From: Opacimonas immobilis
GTDB taxonomy: Bacteria; Pseudomonadota; Gammaproteobacteria; Enterobacterales; Alteromonadaceae
Reading direction: 5' to 3'
DNA length: 64,000 bases
Assembly (NCBI RefSeq): GCF_048282545.1
Contig: NZ_CP182485.1
Span: 1,054,001-1,118,000, forward strand
The notes below the pieces were generated by a model. That model ran no database searches. It saw only the letters and a program-made list of their open reading frames with translations, and had not been told where the DNA came from. Made by a program: the position numbers and the translations under genes. Positions 1 to 8,711 of this stretch are shown here, piece by piece (within the stretch, counting starts at the first letter, position 1; the number at the start of each line of letters is the position of its first letter).

Positions 1-950
1 GATAAAGCTTGTGCAGCAAAGGCTTCATTGAACTCGGCAATATCGATATCAGCCATGGTCATCCCAGCACGCTGCAAGGCTTTCTTGGTCGCGGGTACTG
101 GACCAAAACCCATGATTGCGGCATCACAACCCGATACGGCCATTGCTTTGATCTTAGCGCGAGGGGTTAAGCCTAGGGCTTTGGCGCGATCAGCCGACAT
201 CAACAACATGGCCGATGCTCCATCTGAAATAGCAGAAGACGTACCAGCTGTGACCGTACCATTGGCTGGGTCAAACACAGGGCGTAAACCAGCTAAGGTT
301 TCTACCGTCGTTTCAGGACGAATCACTTCGTCGTGTGTAACAAGTGTTAGAACGCCATTGGCGTCATGGCCTTCAATCGGCACAATTTCTTTATCCCAAC
401 GGCTTTCGAGATGAGCCTGATGCGCTCGCTGGTGCGAACGCGCAGCAAATTCATCCTGCATTTCGCGAGAAATACCGTTCTGCTTACCAAGTAACTCAGC
501 GGTAAGGCCCATCGAGCCTGAGGCCATTGCCGTGGTGCGATTAAGCTGGGTGTTCAAATCAATGTTGTAGTCCATCGGCACATGACCCATGTGTTCGACA
601 CCACCGACCATGTAGACATCGCCTTGCCCTAACATGATACCTTTCGCGGCGTCATGCAGTGCTTGCATAGAGGAACCGCACAGACGATTTACCGTGACCG
701 CAGCCGTTGAACGAGGAATGTCTGTCAATAGCTGTGCATTTCGCGCAACATTAAAGCCTTGTTCTTTGGTTTGTTGCACACAGCCCCAAATGATATCTTC
801 AATCTCAACTGGATCCACCTCTGGGTTGCGTTTAAGTAATGCTGTCATCAAGTGAGCAGACAGTGTTTCTGCACGAACGTTGCGAAATACACCACCTTTA
901 GAACGACCCATCGGGGTACGAATACAATCGATTACGACGACTTCTTTCAT
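1..950 (-). CDS. fadA: 3-ketoacyl-CoA thiolase FadA (partial, C-terminus outside window)
   Basis: Thiolase that cleaves 3-ketoacyl-CoA to acetyl-CoA and a shortened acyl-CoA, the last step of beta-oxidation; the FadA subunit of the FadBA complex. The visible 316 codons start MKEVVVIDCIRTPMGRSKGG and contain the nucleophile motif NRLCGSSMQA with Cys91, the same position as in E. coli FadA, and GFGPVPATKKAL further on. About 70 C-terminal residues, including the second catalytic Cys and His motifs, lie beyond base 1. The start at 948-950 has a strong AAGGAG Shine-Dalgarno. It begins 20 bp after the fadB stop on the same strand, so it is the second gene of a fadBA operon. The pairing with a 716-residue FadB makes FadA rather than FadI the sure choice. 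Confidence 0.96.
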   Translation of the reverse strand, partial: MKEVVVIDCIRTPMGRSKGGVFRNVRAETLSAHLMTALLKRNPEVDPVEIEDIIWGCVQQTKEQGFNVARNAQLLTDIPRSTAAVTVNRLCGSSMQALHDAAKGIMLGQGDVYMVGGVEHMGHVPMDYNIDLNTQLNRTTAMASGSMGLTAELLGKQNGISREMQDEFAARSHQRAHQAHLESRWDKEIVPIEGHDANGVLTLVTHDEVIRPETTVETLAGLRPVFDPANGTVTAGTSSAISDGASAMLLMSADRAKALGLTPRAKIKAMAVSGCDAAIMGFGPVPATKKALQRAGMTMADIDIAEFNEAFAAQAL

Positions 951-970
951 TTTTTCTCTCCTTTGGTCGT

Positions 971-3121
971 TTAAGCGGTGAAATATGATTGGCCAGTGGC
1001 GGCCATTTCGCGCACACCATCTGAAATTTGATAAATCGGACCTAAGTGCGCGTATTTATCTGCTAAATCAACGAAGTTTTGTAAGCCCATGGTTTCAATA
1101 TAACGGAAGATACCGCCTCTGAATGGCGGGAATCCGATGCCGTATAACAGAGCCATATCAGCTTCAGCAGCGCTCGCCACAATACCTTCTTCCAAACAGC
1201 GAATGGATTCATTAGCCATAGGGATCATTAAGCGTGCAATGACTTCCTCAGCGTCAAACGTTTTAGTGGGTGCGGCGTGTTCGGCAATCATATCAATCGC
1301 GACTTGTGCGGGCGTTTTCATTGGGCGACCGCGTTTGTCTTTGCCGTGATCGTAGAAACCAACACCATTCTTTTGGCCTAAGCGATTAGCGTTGTACATT
1401 AAAGACACAGGATCGTTTTCGATTTTTTGCATGCGCTCAGGAATACCTTCTGCCATGACACTTGAAGCATGATCAGCGGTATCAATGCCTACGACATCCA
1501 ATAGGTAGGCGGGCCCCATAGGCCAACCAAATTGTTTTTCCATGATTTTATCTACAGCAACAAAATCCGCGCCATCCAAAATCAGCTGACTGAAACCAGC
1601 GAAGTATGGGAACAGCACTCGGTTAACCAAAAATCCAGGACAGTCATTGACCACGATAGGCGTCTTGCCCATGGTCAAGGCCATGGCAACAACCGCTGCG
1701 ATCGTTTCATCTGTGGTTTTTTCACCGCGAATGATTTCAACGAGAGGCATTCTGTGCACGGGGTTAAAGAAGTGCATCCCGCAAAAACGCTCTGGCTTTT
1801 GCAGTGATTCAGCCAATTGATTAATAGAAATCGTCGATGTGTTCGAAGTAATGATGGCATCATCTGCCACATGTGTTTCGGTTTCGGCTAATACAATCCC
1901 TTTGACTTTCGGGTTTTCAACAACCGCCTCTATCACCAAATCGGCATGGGCAATCGCACTGTAATCCAACGTTGGTGTAATATTGTTGAGGGTTGCCGCC
2001 ATTTTCTTAGGCGTAACCTTGCCGCGTTGCATGCCTTTTTCAAGGATGCCTGCGGCTGTAGTCAAACCTAAATCCAGCGCTTCGGTGTTGATGTCTTTCA
2101 TCACCGATGGCACGCCTTTGACGGCACCTTGATAAGCAATGCCTCCGCCCATGATACCAGCGCCCAATACGGCATTTTGCTTGACTTGTTTGGTGGCTTG
2201 TTTAGCGAGTTTTTTACCCTTTCCTTTCACCAATTGATCGGCGAGGAAGATGCCAATTTGTGCTTTCGCGGCATCGGTTTTGGCCAATTGCACAAACCCT
2301 TTATTTTCTAATGCCAACGCACCGTCTCGTTCAAGACTTGCTGCGGCTTCCACGGTATTCACCATGACGTGAGGGGCAGGGTAATGCTTCCCAACTTTGG
2401 CAAACACCATGCCTTTGGCGACATTAAAGCACATAGCTTTTTCATTCGCACCCATTGGCAGTGGAGACAGTTTACGATTGCGACGAGCTTGCCAGTCGAT
2501 GTTGCCTGCGATGGCATCGTGCAGCATTTGTTTGGCGCTTTCAATAAGCTGTTCTGGGGCAACTACAGCGTCTATGGCTCCTTCCTCTAAGGCTTTTTCT
2601 GCTGTGCGAGGTGCACCAGTGCTCATCCAATCCATCGCAGTATCTGCGCCAATGATTCGAGGTAAACGCACGGTGCCACCAAAGCCCGGCATAAGTCCTA
2701 GCTTCACTTCGGGTAAGCCAATGCTCGCGGTGGTATCCGCAATTCGCAAATCACAGGCTAAGGTCATTTCACACCCGCCACCAAGCGCAAAACCGTTGAT
2801 TGCAGCTATGGTTGGAACAGATAAATCTTCAAAACGGTCAAAAATCTGAGCACTCTTTGCTACCCACCCCAAGACGGTTGCTTCATCTTGTTCAAAGGCA
2901 CTCGAGAATTCGGTGATGTCGGCGCCAACAATGAAGGCGGCTTTATCTGAACGAACCAAAACACCTTTGACACCAGCATCGGCTTTGATGGCTTGAGTAG
3001 CAGCGTCGAACTCGGCTAAGGTCGTTTGGTCAAATTTGTTGACGGATCCTGCGGCAGCAAAAACACATTCTGCGATTCCATCGTCGTGTAGGCGTACGGT
3101 TATATTCGTACCTTGGTACAT
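971..3121 (-). CDS. fadB: Fatty acid oxidation complex alpha subunit FadB
   Basis: Multifunctional enzyme of beta-oxidation: enoyl-CoA hydratase/isomerase in the N-terminal third, L-3-hydroxyacyl-CoA dehydrogenase in the rest. It is 716 residues, close to the E. coli protein. The crotonase part shows NGFALGGGCEMTLACDL with Glu118 and a second acidic residue Glu138 in GLPEVKLG, matching the two catalytic Glu of the family. The NAD-binding Rossmann motif VLGAGIMGGGIAYQ lies at about 318-331. HFFNPVHRMPLVEIIRG supplies catalytic His450 and Glu462. First gene of the fadBA operon, divergent from pepQ as in enterobacteria. The leader holds two FadR-like palindromes, so repression by a FadR-type acyl-CoA sensor is likely. 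Confidence 0.98.
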   Translation of the reverse strand: MYQGTNITVRLHDDGIAECVFAAAGSVNKFDQTTLAEFDAATQAIKADAGVKGVLVRSDKAAFIVGADITEFSSAFEQDEATVLGWVAKSAQIFDRFEDLSVPTIAAINGFALGGGCEMTLACDLRIADTTASIGLPEVKLGLMPGFGGTVRLPRIIGADTAMDWMSTGAPRTAEKALEEGAIDAVVAPEQLIESAKQMLHDAIAGNIDWQARRNRKLSPLPMGANEKAMCFNVAKGMVFAKVGKHYPAPHVMVNTVEAAASLERDGALALENKGFVQLAKTDAAKAQIGIFLADQLVKGKGKKLAKQATKQVKQNAVLGAGIMGGGIAYQGAVKGVPSVMKDINTEALDLGLTTAAGILEKGMQRGKVTPKKMAATLNNITPTLDYSAIAHADLVIEAVVENPKVKGIVLAETETHVADDAIITSNTSTISINQLAESLQKPERFCGMHFFNPVHRMPLVEIIRGEKTTDETIAAVVAMALTMGKTPIVVNDCPGFLVNRVLFPYFAGFSQLILDGADFVAVDKIMEKQFGWPMGPAYLLDVVGIDTADHASSVMAEGIPERMQKIENDPVSLMYNANRLGQKNGVGFYDHGKDKRGRPMKTPAQVAIDMIAEHAAPTKTFDAEEVIARLMIPMANESIRCLEEGIVASAAEADMALLYGIGFPPFRGGIFRYIETMGLQNFVDLADKYAHLGPIYQISDGVREMAATGQSYFTA

Positions 3122-3134
3122 AGGCTTCTTCTCC

Positions 3135-3149
3135 TTTGGCTAGACCAAA
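3135..3149. promoter_or_regulatory. Second FadR-like palindrome at the fadB ribosome binding site
   Basis: TTTGGCTAGACCAAA is a near-perfect inverted repeat whose minus-strand core TGGTCTAGCCA resembles the FadR core TGGTCNGACCA. It abuts the fadB Shine-Dalgarno GGAG. A similar TGGTCTAACCA sits just upstream of the ribosome site of the acyl-CoA dehydrogenase gene near 27.8 kb. Confidence 0.4.
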
Positions 3150-3185
3150 AAGTGTAGAGTTATTAAATATCTGTTGTTTTTTTGT

Positions 3186-3202
3186 AACTGGTCGTACAAG
3201 TT
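3186..3202. promoter_or_regulatory. FadR-like operator upstream of fadBA
   Basis: The 17-mer AACTGGTCGTACAAGTT is an interrupted palindrome that matches the FadR site I recall from E. coli (AACTGGTCGGACCTGTT) at 14 of 17 positions. It lies 65 bp upstream of the fadB start in the fadB-pepQ intergenic region. Assignment rests on motif match and the adjacent regulon gene; no FadR gene is in the window. Confidence 0.6.
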
Positions 3203-3310
3203 AACATTTAACAATGTTTTGCACAATAGTCCAAATTGCTTGTCTACTTATATAATTATCATAGTGTCTTTGATTAAGCTCTGTCCTATGCCAAAATCAG
3301 AATCGATGAC

Positions 3311-3339
3311 CTGACACTATCTACGCAACGTGCTAGACT
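3311..3339 (+). promoter_or_regulatory. Sigma-70 promoter of pepQ
   Basis: CTGACA (3311-3316) and TAGACT (3334-3339) are separated by 17 bp and lie about 45 bp upstream of the pepQ start. Both hexamers match consensus well, so this is a good vegetative promoter candidate. Confidence 0.5.
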
Positions 3340-3384
3340 CAGCGCATTATAAAATCATAACAAAAACAACGACATTAACGAATT

Positions 3385-4695
3385 ATGAAAGATATCGCCG
3401 TTCTATATCCTGCGCACATAGCGCATTTACAACAGGTTACCAAAGAAGCCTTAACCCGTGAGGGCCTCGATGGTTTAGTGATCCATTCCGGTCAACAAAA
3501 GCGGATGTTTTTGGATGACAATCACTACCCATTCCACGTTAATCCACAATTTAAAGCATGGTGTCCCGTGGTGGATAATCCGAACTGCTGGTTAGTTGTG
3601 GATGGTGTGAATAAGCCGAAGTTGATATTTTATCGTCCGGATGATTTTTGGCATAAAGTACCGCCAGAACCAAATGATTTTTGGACCTCTGAGTTCGATG
3701 TTGTATTACTCGCAGATGCCAATCAGGTCGAAAAGCACCTGCCGTTTGATAAAACACGCTTTGCTTATATTGGAGAATATGTTGAAGTTGCTAAAGCGCT
3801 TGGTTTTGAAAATGTAAATCCAGATAAAGCACTGCATTATTTGCATTACCACCGTGCAGTGAAAACGGAATACGAACTCGCTTGTATGCGCAAAGCTAAC
3901 CAGATTGCACTTGCCGCGCATGCCAGTGCAGAAGCCGCTTTTCGTGATGGTGCTTCAGAGTTTGATATCAACTTGGCGTATCTCAAAACCGCTCGCCAAG
4001 GGGATAATCAGGTTCCGTATTCAAACATCGTTGCACTCAATGAAAACAGTGCAATATTACACTACACCGTATTAGAAACGCAGAGCCCAGCTGAATCTCG
4101 AAGTTTTTTGATTGATGCGGGGGCATCTTTTCACGGCTATGCAGCAGACATTACTAGAACCTATGCCACAGCTGAAAATGATTTTGCCAACATGATAAAG
4201 GCCGTTGATGCGTTGACGTTGCGCCTAGCCGACACACTCAAACCTGGGCTGTCGTATGTGACTGTCCATGAGTTAGCACATGATGGGATTGCTCAGATAT
4301 TACATGATTTTGGTATTGTGAATCTGAGTCCGCAAGAAATTGTGGAGACTGGCATTAGCAAAACGTTTTTTCCACATGGGATTGGGCATTTCTTAGGGCT
4401 ACAAGTGCACGATGTAGGCGGTCATGTACATGATGATCGCGGTACCCCAAATCCAGCACCTGATGCCCACCCATTTTTGCGCTGTACTCGCACTATAGAA
4501 GCTGGGCACGTGTATACCATTGAGCCTGGATTGTATTTTATCGATAGTTTGTTAGCAAAATTAAAAGGAACGCCTGGTTCTGCATATATCAATTGGGATC
4601 GAGTAGAAGAGTTCAAACCCTTTGGGGGGATCCGCGTCGAAGATAACGTGATTGTACATGTTTCGTACAATGAGAATATGTCTAGGCCGAACTAG
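3385..4695 (+). CDS. pepQ: Xaa-Pro dipeptidase PepQ
   Basis: Cytosolic M24 metallopeptidase that hydrolyses dipeptides with C-terminal proline; the E. coli enzyme also hydrolyses some organophosphate triesters. It is 436 residues, close to the E. coli protein at about 443. The N-terminal domain ends near residue 160 and the pita-bread domain follows. Metal ligands can be read as Asp244 (FLIDAGA), Asp255 (YAADITRTY), His335 (FFPHGIGHFLGLQ), Glu380 (YTIEPGLYF) and Glu419 (GGIRVEDNVIV), the full family set. It is divergent from fadBA, an arrangement conserved in gammaproteobacteria. The protein ends 6 bp before the convergent ispB stop. Confidence 0.96.
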   Translation: MKDIAVLYPAHIAHLQQVTKEALTREGLDGLVIHSGQQKRMFLDDNHYPFHVNPQFKAWCPVVDNPNCWLVVDGVNKPKLIFYRPDDFWHKVPPEPNDFWTSEFDVVLLADANQVEKHLPFDKTRFAYIGEYVEVAKALGFENVNPDKALHYLHYHRAVKTEYELACMRKANQIALAAHASAEAAFRDGASEFDINLAYLKTARQGDNQVPYSNIVALNENSAILHYTVLETQSPAESRSFLIDAGASFHGYAADITRTYATAENDFANMIKAVDALTLRLADTLKPGLSYVTVHELAHDGIAQILHDFGIVNLSPQEIVETGISKTFFPHGIGHFLGLQVHDVGGHVHDDRGTPNPAPDAHPFLRCTRTIEAGHVYTIEPGLYFIDSLLAKLKGTPGSAYINWDRVEEFKPFGGIRVEDNVIVHVSYNENMSRPN

Positions 4696-4701
4696 TTAAG
4701 C

Positions 4702-5673
4702 TTACAGGTCTCGTTCCACTGCAATGTGCGCGAGACCTATTAAAGCGTCTTTGTAAGGTGATTCTGGTAGAACATTGAGGTGTTTAATTGCTCGCTCAGC
4801 CTCAGTTTTCGCAATGCTCATGGTGTAATCTAACGCGCCGGTTTGGTTCATTGCTTCAAGTATAAGGTCAAAATTAGCCAAGCCATTGCCTTGTTCAATG
4901 GCATTGCGAATGATGGTTTGGGTTGCCTCATCACTGTGCCACATTGCGTAAAGAAGTGGTAGGGTAGGCTTACCCTCAGCGAGATCATCACCCACATTCT
5001 TGCCCATATCATTGGCATTGGCAGTGTAATCGAGAATGTCATCAACCAGTTGAAACGCCGTACCTAAGTGCTTACCGTACTCTTGCAAAGCAACTTGTAC
5101 ACGTTCATCTTGGCGCGTAATTACTGCGGCAAGCTGTGTCGCGGCCTCAAATAAACGTGCAGTTTTGGAGTAGATGACAGCCATATAAGAGGCTTCAGTG
5201 GTGTCAGGGTCGTTGACGTTCATCAACTGCATGACTTCGCCTTGAGCAATCTCATTAGTGGCATCAGATAGGATCTGCATGACTTGCATTGAATCCAGCG
5301 TGACCATCATTTGAAAGGCACGAGAATATAAAAAATCTCCCACCAAAACACTGGCTTCATTCCCAAACATGGCGTTGGCTGTTTCACGGCCACGACGCAG
5401 TTTCGAATCATCCACGACATCATCGTGTAATAATGTCGCAGTGTGAATAAACTCAATAATGGCTGCTAGAGTGTGATGTTGAGTGTTCTCGATATTGAGA
5501 GCGCGAGCCGCAAGTACGGTTAACAAAGGACGTAAGCGTTTACCGCCACTATTAACGATGTAAAACCCCAATTGATTCACCAAACTTACATCACTTGCCA
5601 CTTGTACTTGGATCAACTCATTGACCGCTCGCATATCCGCTTGTGCGAGCTCAGTTATTTGGGATAAAGACAT
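4702..5673 (-). CDS. ispB: Octaprenyl diphosphate synthase IspB
   Basis: Trans-prenyltransferase that elongates farnesyl diphosphate with isopentenyl diphosphate to make the ubiquinone/menaquinone side chain. The first Asp-rich motif LLHDDVVDDSKLRRG and the second LVDDILDY, with GKNVGDDLAEGKPTLP after it, are intact. I chose the ATG at 5671-5673 (MSLSQITELAQ) because it gives 323 residues, the length of E. coli IspB; an ATG at 5680-5682 and a TTG at 5686-5688 also lie in frame and none has a convincing Shine-Dalgarno. It is divergent from rplU-rpmA, the classical gammaproteobacterial context. Chain length (C40) is inferred from that context. Confidence 0.95.
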   Translation of the reverse strand: MSLSQITELAQADMRAVNELIQVQVASDVSLVNQLGFYIVNSGGKRLRPLLTVLAARALNIENTQHHTLAAIIEFIHTATLLHDDVVDDSKLRRGRETANAMFGNEASVLVGDFLYSRAFQMMVTLDSMQVMQILSDATNEIAQGEVMQLMNVNDPDTTEASYMAVIYSKTARLFEAATQLAAVITRQDERVQVALQEYGKHLGTAFQLVDDILDYTANANDMGKNVGDDLAEGKPTLPLLYAMWHSDEATQTIIRNAIEQGNGLANFDLILEAMNQTGALDYTMSIAKTEAERAIKHLNVLPESPYKDALIGLAHIAVERDL

Positions 5674-5848
5674 CGTGGACATAAACAAGTATCGTTATTT
5701 GTGGAAAGCTTCGTTCAGTTTATGGGTCGCAAAATACAGTTTATAACAGCAAAAATCAATAATACCTTGCGCTTTAGTCTTTATTTTACAAGCTTTTGAC
5801 GCAAAGAGAGGCGAAAAGCAAAAAAATTATATTTTATTCGGATCTCAC

Positions 5849-5877
5849 TTGATCAACGAGTGCTCTTTGCGTATAAT
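5849..5877 (+). promoter_or_regulatory. Sigma-70 promoter of rplU-rpmA
   Basis: TTGATC at 5849-5854 and a perfect TATAAT at 5872-5877, spaced by 17 bp, lie about 50 bp upstream of the L21 start. This is the strongest vegetative promoter I can read by eye in the window. Confidence 0.7.
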
Positions 5878-5929
5878 CCGCGCCCTGTATTTTTAATTAT
5901 TGTGCAATGTGCACAGAGCGGAGTTTTAT

Positions 5930-6241
5930 ATGTACGCGGTTTTCCAAAGTGGTGGTAAACAACACCGTGTGGCTGAAGGCCAGACCGTTCGTTTGGAGAA
6001 AATCGAAGTTGCTCCAGGTGACTCGGTAGAATTCGACAATGTATTAATGGTTAGCAATGGTGACGATGTTAAAATCGGTACCCCTGTAGTTGCTAACGCA
6101 AAAGTAACTGCTGAAGTGATTACTCACGGTCGTGGCGATAAAGTCAAAATCGTCAAGTTCCGTCGTCGTAAGCACTCGCGTAAGCAGCAAGGCCATCGTC
6201 AGTGGTTCACAGAAGTGAAAATCACTGGTATTAACGCATAA
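5930..6241 (+). CDS. rplU: 50S ribosomal protein L21
   Basis: Large-subunit ribosomal protein that contacts 23S rRNA near L20. It starts MYAVFQSGGKQHRV and is 103 residues, the same length as E. coli L21; the basic C-terminal stretch KIVKFRRRKHSRKQQGHRQ is the family signature. The ATG at 5930 is preceded by CGGAG. A longer in-frame extension upstream would add ten residues the family lacks. It is followed 16 bp later by rpmA in the conserved rplU-rpmA pair, with obgE a little further on. Confidence 0.98.
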   Translation: MYAVFQSGGKQHRVAEGQTVRLEKIEVAPGDSVEFDNVLMVSNGDDVKIGTPVVANAKVTAEVITHGRGDKVKIVKFRRRKHSRKQQGHRQWFTEVKITGINA

Positions 6242-6257
6242 TAGGAGTAACTAACTA

Positions 6258-6509
6258 ATGGCTCACAAAAAAGCTGGTGGTAGTACCAAAAACGGTCGTG
6301 ATTCAGAAAGTAAACGTCTTGGCGTTAAGCGTTTCGGCGGTCAATCTGTATTAGCGGGTAACATCATTGTTCGTCAGCGTGGTACTAAATTCCACCCTGG
6401 AAACAATATGGGTATTGGCCGTGACCACACGTTATTTGCATTATCTGACGGTAAAGTTCAGTTTGATGTTAAAAACAACAAGAAAGTGGTTAGCATCGTA
6501 GCTGAATAA
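6258..6509 (+). CDS. rpmA: 50S ribosomal protein L27
   Basis: Ribosomal protein whose N-terminal tail reaches toward the peptidyl-transferase centre. The sequence MAHKKAGGSTKNGRDSESKR is diagnostic; the product is 83 residues against 85 in E. coli. AGGAG precedes the start. Second gene of the rplU-rpmA operon, closed by an intrinsic terminator about 30 bp after the stop. Confidence 0.98.
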   Translation: MAHKKAGGSTKNGRDSESKRLGVKRFGGQSVLAGNIIVRQRGTKFHPGNNMGIGRDHTLFALSDGKVQFDVKNNKKVVSIVAE

Positions 6510-6540
6510 TCAGCGCTTGCCATTTTTTAAATTATTAAAA

Positions 6541-6577
6541 AAATCCCGAGCATCAGATGATGGTCGGGATTTTTGTT
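6541..6577 (+). terminator. Intrinsic terminator of rplU-rpmA
   Basis: ATCCCGA (6543-6549) pairs with TCGGGAT (6564-6570) and is followed by TTTTGTTTG. An A-rich run on the left side means it may also act on transcripts from the convergent peroxiredoxin gene. Confidence 0.85.
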
Positions 6578-6598
6578 TGTCTAATTGATTTACAGCGT

Positions 6599-7339
6599 TT
6601 ATGCAAAATAGGCTTCTAAATCGTCACTGCCACCAATGTGTTTACCACCAATGAAGACCTGAGGTACGGTCTCACGACCAGTGACCGCTTTCAGTGAGGT
6701 AAGGGTAGCACCTCGTCCTAACACGATTTCCTCATATTCAAACCCCTTCTCTGTCAGTAACGTTTTGGCTTTATCGCAAAATGGGCAACCTGGCTTAGTA
6801 AATAGCGATGCGGCTTGTGGAACAATGGCATCCGGCGCAAGATACTTGAGCATGGTATCGGCGTCAGATACTTCAAAAGGATCTCCTGGTACATCTGGTT
6901 CAATGAACATCTTTTTAATAACGCCATCAACCACCAACATAGAATAGCGCCATGAACGCTTGCCAAAACCAATCGCTGACTTGTCTACAAGTAAGCCCAT
7001 CTTATCGGTGAATTCGCCATTGCCATCTGGGATCATGGTAATGTTTTCGGCTTCTTGATCAGCCAGCCAAGAGTTCATGACAAAGGTATCATTGACTGAG
7101 ATACACACAATCTCATCCACACCATGCGCATTAAATAATTTGGCAAGCTGGTTATAGCGAGGTAAATGGGTTGACGAACACGTCGGAGTAAAAGCGCCAG
7201 GTAATGAAAACACGACAACGGTACGATTCTCAAATATGGCTTTGCTGTCTAAGGTTTGCCATTCGTCATTTATACGCACCGGCCATTGACACTCTGGTAC
7301 GGGTTGTCCTTCGCTATTGGGTAAGTGTAGTGCACTCAT
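6599..7339 (-). CDS. Peroxiredoxin-glutaredoxin hybrid
   Basis: Thiol peroxidase that reduces hydroperoxides using glutathione through its own fused glutaredoxin domain. Residues 1 to about 165 are a Prx5-type peroxiredoxin with the peroxidatic Cys54 in PGAFTPTCSSTHLP. Residues about 175-246 are a glutaredoxin with the CPFC redox motif at 185-188 and the TVPQVFIGG cis-Pro segment. The 246-residue total matches the hybrid Prx5/Grx proteins known from Haemophilus and related bacteria. It is a single gene, convergent with rpmA and divergent from obgE. I see no clear OxyR site. Confidence 0.93.
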   Translation of the reverse strand: MSALHLPNSEGQPVPECQWPVRINDEWQTLDSKAIFENRTVVVFSLPGAFTPTCSSTHLPRYNQLAKLFNAHGVDEIVCISVNDTFVMNSWLADQEAENITMIPDGNGEFTDKMGLLVDKSAIGFGKRSWRYSMLVVDGVIKKMFIEPDVPGDPFEVSDADTMLKYLAPDAIVPQAASLFTKPGCPFCDKAKTLLTEKGFEYEEIVLGRGATLTSLKAVTGRETVPQVFIGGKHIGGSDDLEAYFA

Positions 7340-7510
7340 GTTGAATTCCTTCTATGGGTTATTGAGTTAGTCGTTAATGAGTATACGCACAAACTTAACA
7401 ATTGATAGCCAATAAAATGAATTGGTCTTATCTAAGTTATGAATCAGTACTAATCATCCTTTAAACATTCATGTATAATTAATGGCGTTTGAACAATTAG
7501 TGACTTCTAA

Positions 7511-8671
7511 ATGAAATTTGTAGATGAGGCGGAAATCCGCGTTGAAGCCGGTGACGGTGGTAATGGTACAATCGGCTTTCGCCGCGAAAAATTCGTGCCC
7601 AAAGGTGGCCCTGATGGAGGCGACGGTGGTGACGGTGGTTCAGTGTATCTCGTTGCCGATGAAAACCTCAATACGTTGATTGATTTTCGCTTTGAGCGCT
7701 TTCATCGCGCTGAGCGTGGGCAAAATGGCCAAGGCAGTAATTGTACCGGTCGCGGTGGAGCTGATCTTGAAATCAAAGTCCCAATTGGTACTCGCGCAAC
7801 CGATACCGAAACCTTAGAAGTACTAGGTGATTTATTGCAACATGGACAGCGCTTAAAAGTCGCACAAGGCGGCTTTCATGGTCTAGGTAATGCGCGCTTC
7901 AAAAGCTCAACCAACCGAGCACCGAGACAAAAGACCAATGGCACGCCTGGTGAAATTCGCAATTTGAAGCTGGAGTTGATGTTGTTAGCTGATGTAGGGC
8001 TTCTTGGTCTGCCTAACGCCGGTAAATCAACCTTTATTCGTTCTGTCTCAGCGGCCAAACCCAAAGTGGCTGACTATCCATTTACCACATTAGTCCCTAA
8101 TTTAGGTGTTGTCAGACAAGATGCTCAGCGCAGTTTTGTTATTGCCGACATTCCAGGGTTGATCGAAGGTGCGGCAGATGGTGCTGGCTTAGGTATTCAG
8201 TTTTTGAAGCATCTTGAGCGTTGTCGAATCTTATTGCACATGGTCGATGTGCTGCCTGTTGATCAAACTGATCCAGTTGAGAGTGCAAAAGCAATCGTTG
8301 CTGAGCTAGAAAAATACAGCCCGAAACTTGCCAGTAAACCGCGTTGGTTAGTGTGCAACAAGATTGATCTGATGCTACCGGAAGAGGCTGAAGTCTTGTG
8401 TGCATCCATTGCCGAAGCCTTGGGTGCTGAAAAACACTTCCAAATTTCTGCATTCCAAAAGATGAATACCGATGAGTTGTGTCGTGACATTATGGAATTC
8501 ATCGAATCTTTACCACCAGAAGAAATCGTCGAAGAAGACGAAGAAGTCGAATTTAAATGGGACACGTATCACTCAGAAGTACTCGAGAGTCACTCGGATA
8601 ATGAGTGGGATGACGATGACTGGGATGATGATGAAGACGATCATCCTAATGTGGTGTACACCCGCGAGTAA
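7511..8671 (+). CDS. obgE: GTPase ObgE/CgtA
   Basis: Essential GTPase that binds the 50S subunit and acts in ribosome assembly and stress signalling. The glycine-rich Obg fold fills residues 1-158, with repeated GGDGGDGG turns. The G domain follows with G1 GLPNAGKST (167-175), G3 DIPG (213-216) and G4 NKID (283-286). The C-terminal tail from about 340 is strongly acidic with Trp-Asp repeats, as in E. coli ObgE. It is 386 residues. It follows rplU-rpmA as in most bacteria, here separated by the inverted peroxiredoxin gene. A TATAAT at 7474-7479 is a possible -10 element. Confidence 0.97.
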   Translation: MKFVDEAEIRVEAGDGGNGTIGFRREKFVPKGGPDGGDGGDGGSVYLVADENLNTLIDFRFERFHRAERGQNGQGSNCTGRGGADLEIKVPIGTRATDTETLEVLGDLLQHGQRLKVAQGGFHGLGNARFKSSTNRAPRQKTNGTPGEIRNLKLELMLLADVGLLGLPNAGKSTFIRSVSAAKPKVADYPFTTLVPNLGVVRQDAQRSFVIADIPGLIEGAADGAGLGIQFLKHLERCRILLHMVDVLPVDQTDPVESAKAIVAELEKYSPKLASKPRWLVCNKIDLMLPEEAEVLCASIAEALGAEKHFQISAFQKMNTDELCRDIMEFIESLPPEEIVEEDEEVEFKWDTYHSEVLESHSDNEWDDDDWDDDEDDHPNVVYTRE

Positions 8672-8680
8672 TTATAAAAT

Positions 8681-8711
8681 AGCTAAAACCAGCGCGCCAC
8701 TTTGCGCTGGT
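8681..8711 (-). terminator. Possible terminator at the 3' end of the ICMT-like gene
   Basis: ACCAGCGC (8688-8695) pairs with GCGCTGGT (8704-8711), and on the minus strand the hairpin runs into TTTTAGCTATTTT. It overlaps the last codons of the gene. Confidence 0.4.

Noticed and set aside
4706..4738. 8-bp inverted repeat AGGTCTCG/CGAGACCT between pepQ and ispB
   Set aside because: It lies within the last ispB codons, has a 17-base loop and no T run on either strand, so I did not call a terminator.
8560..8671. Asp/Glu/Trp-rich tail of ObgE as an oddity
   Set aside because: E. coli ObgE has a similar acidic tail; this is normal for the family.
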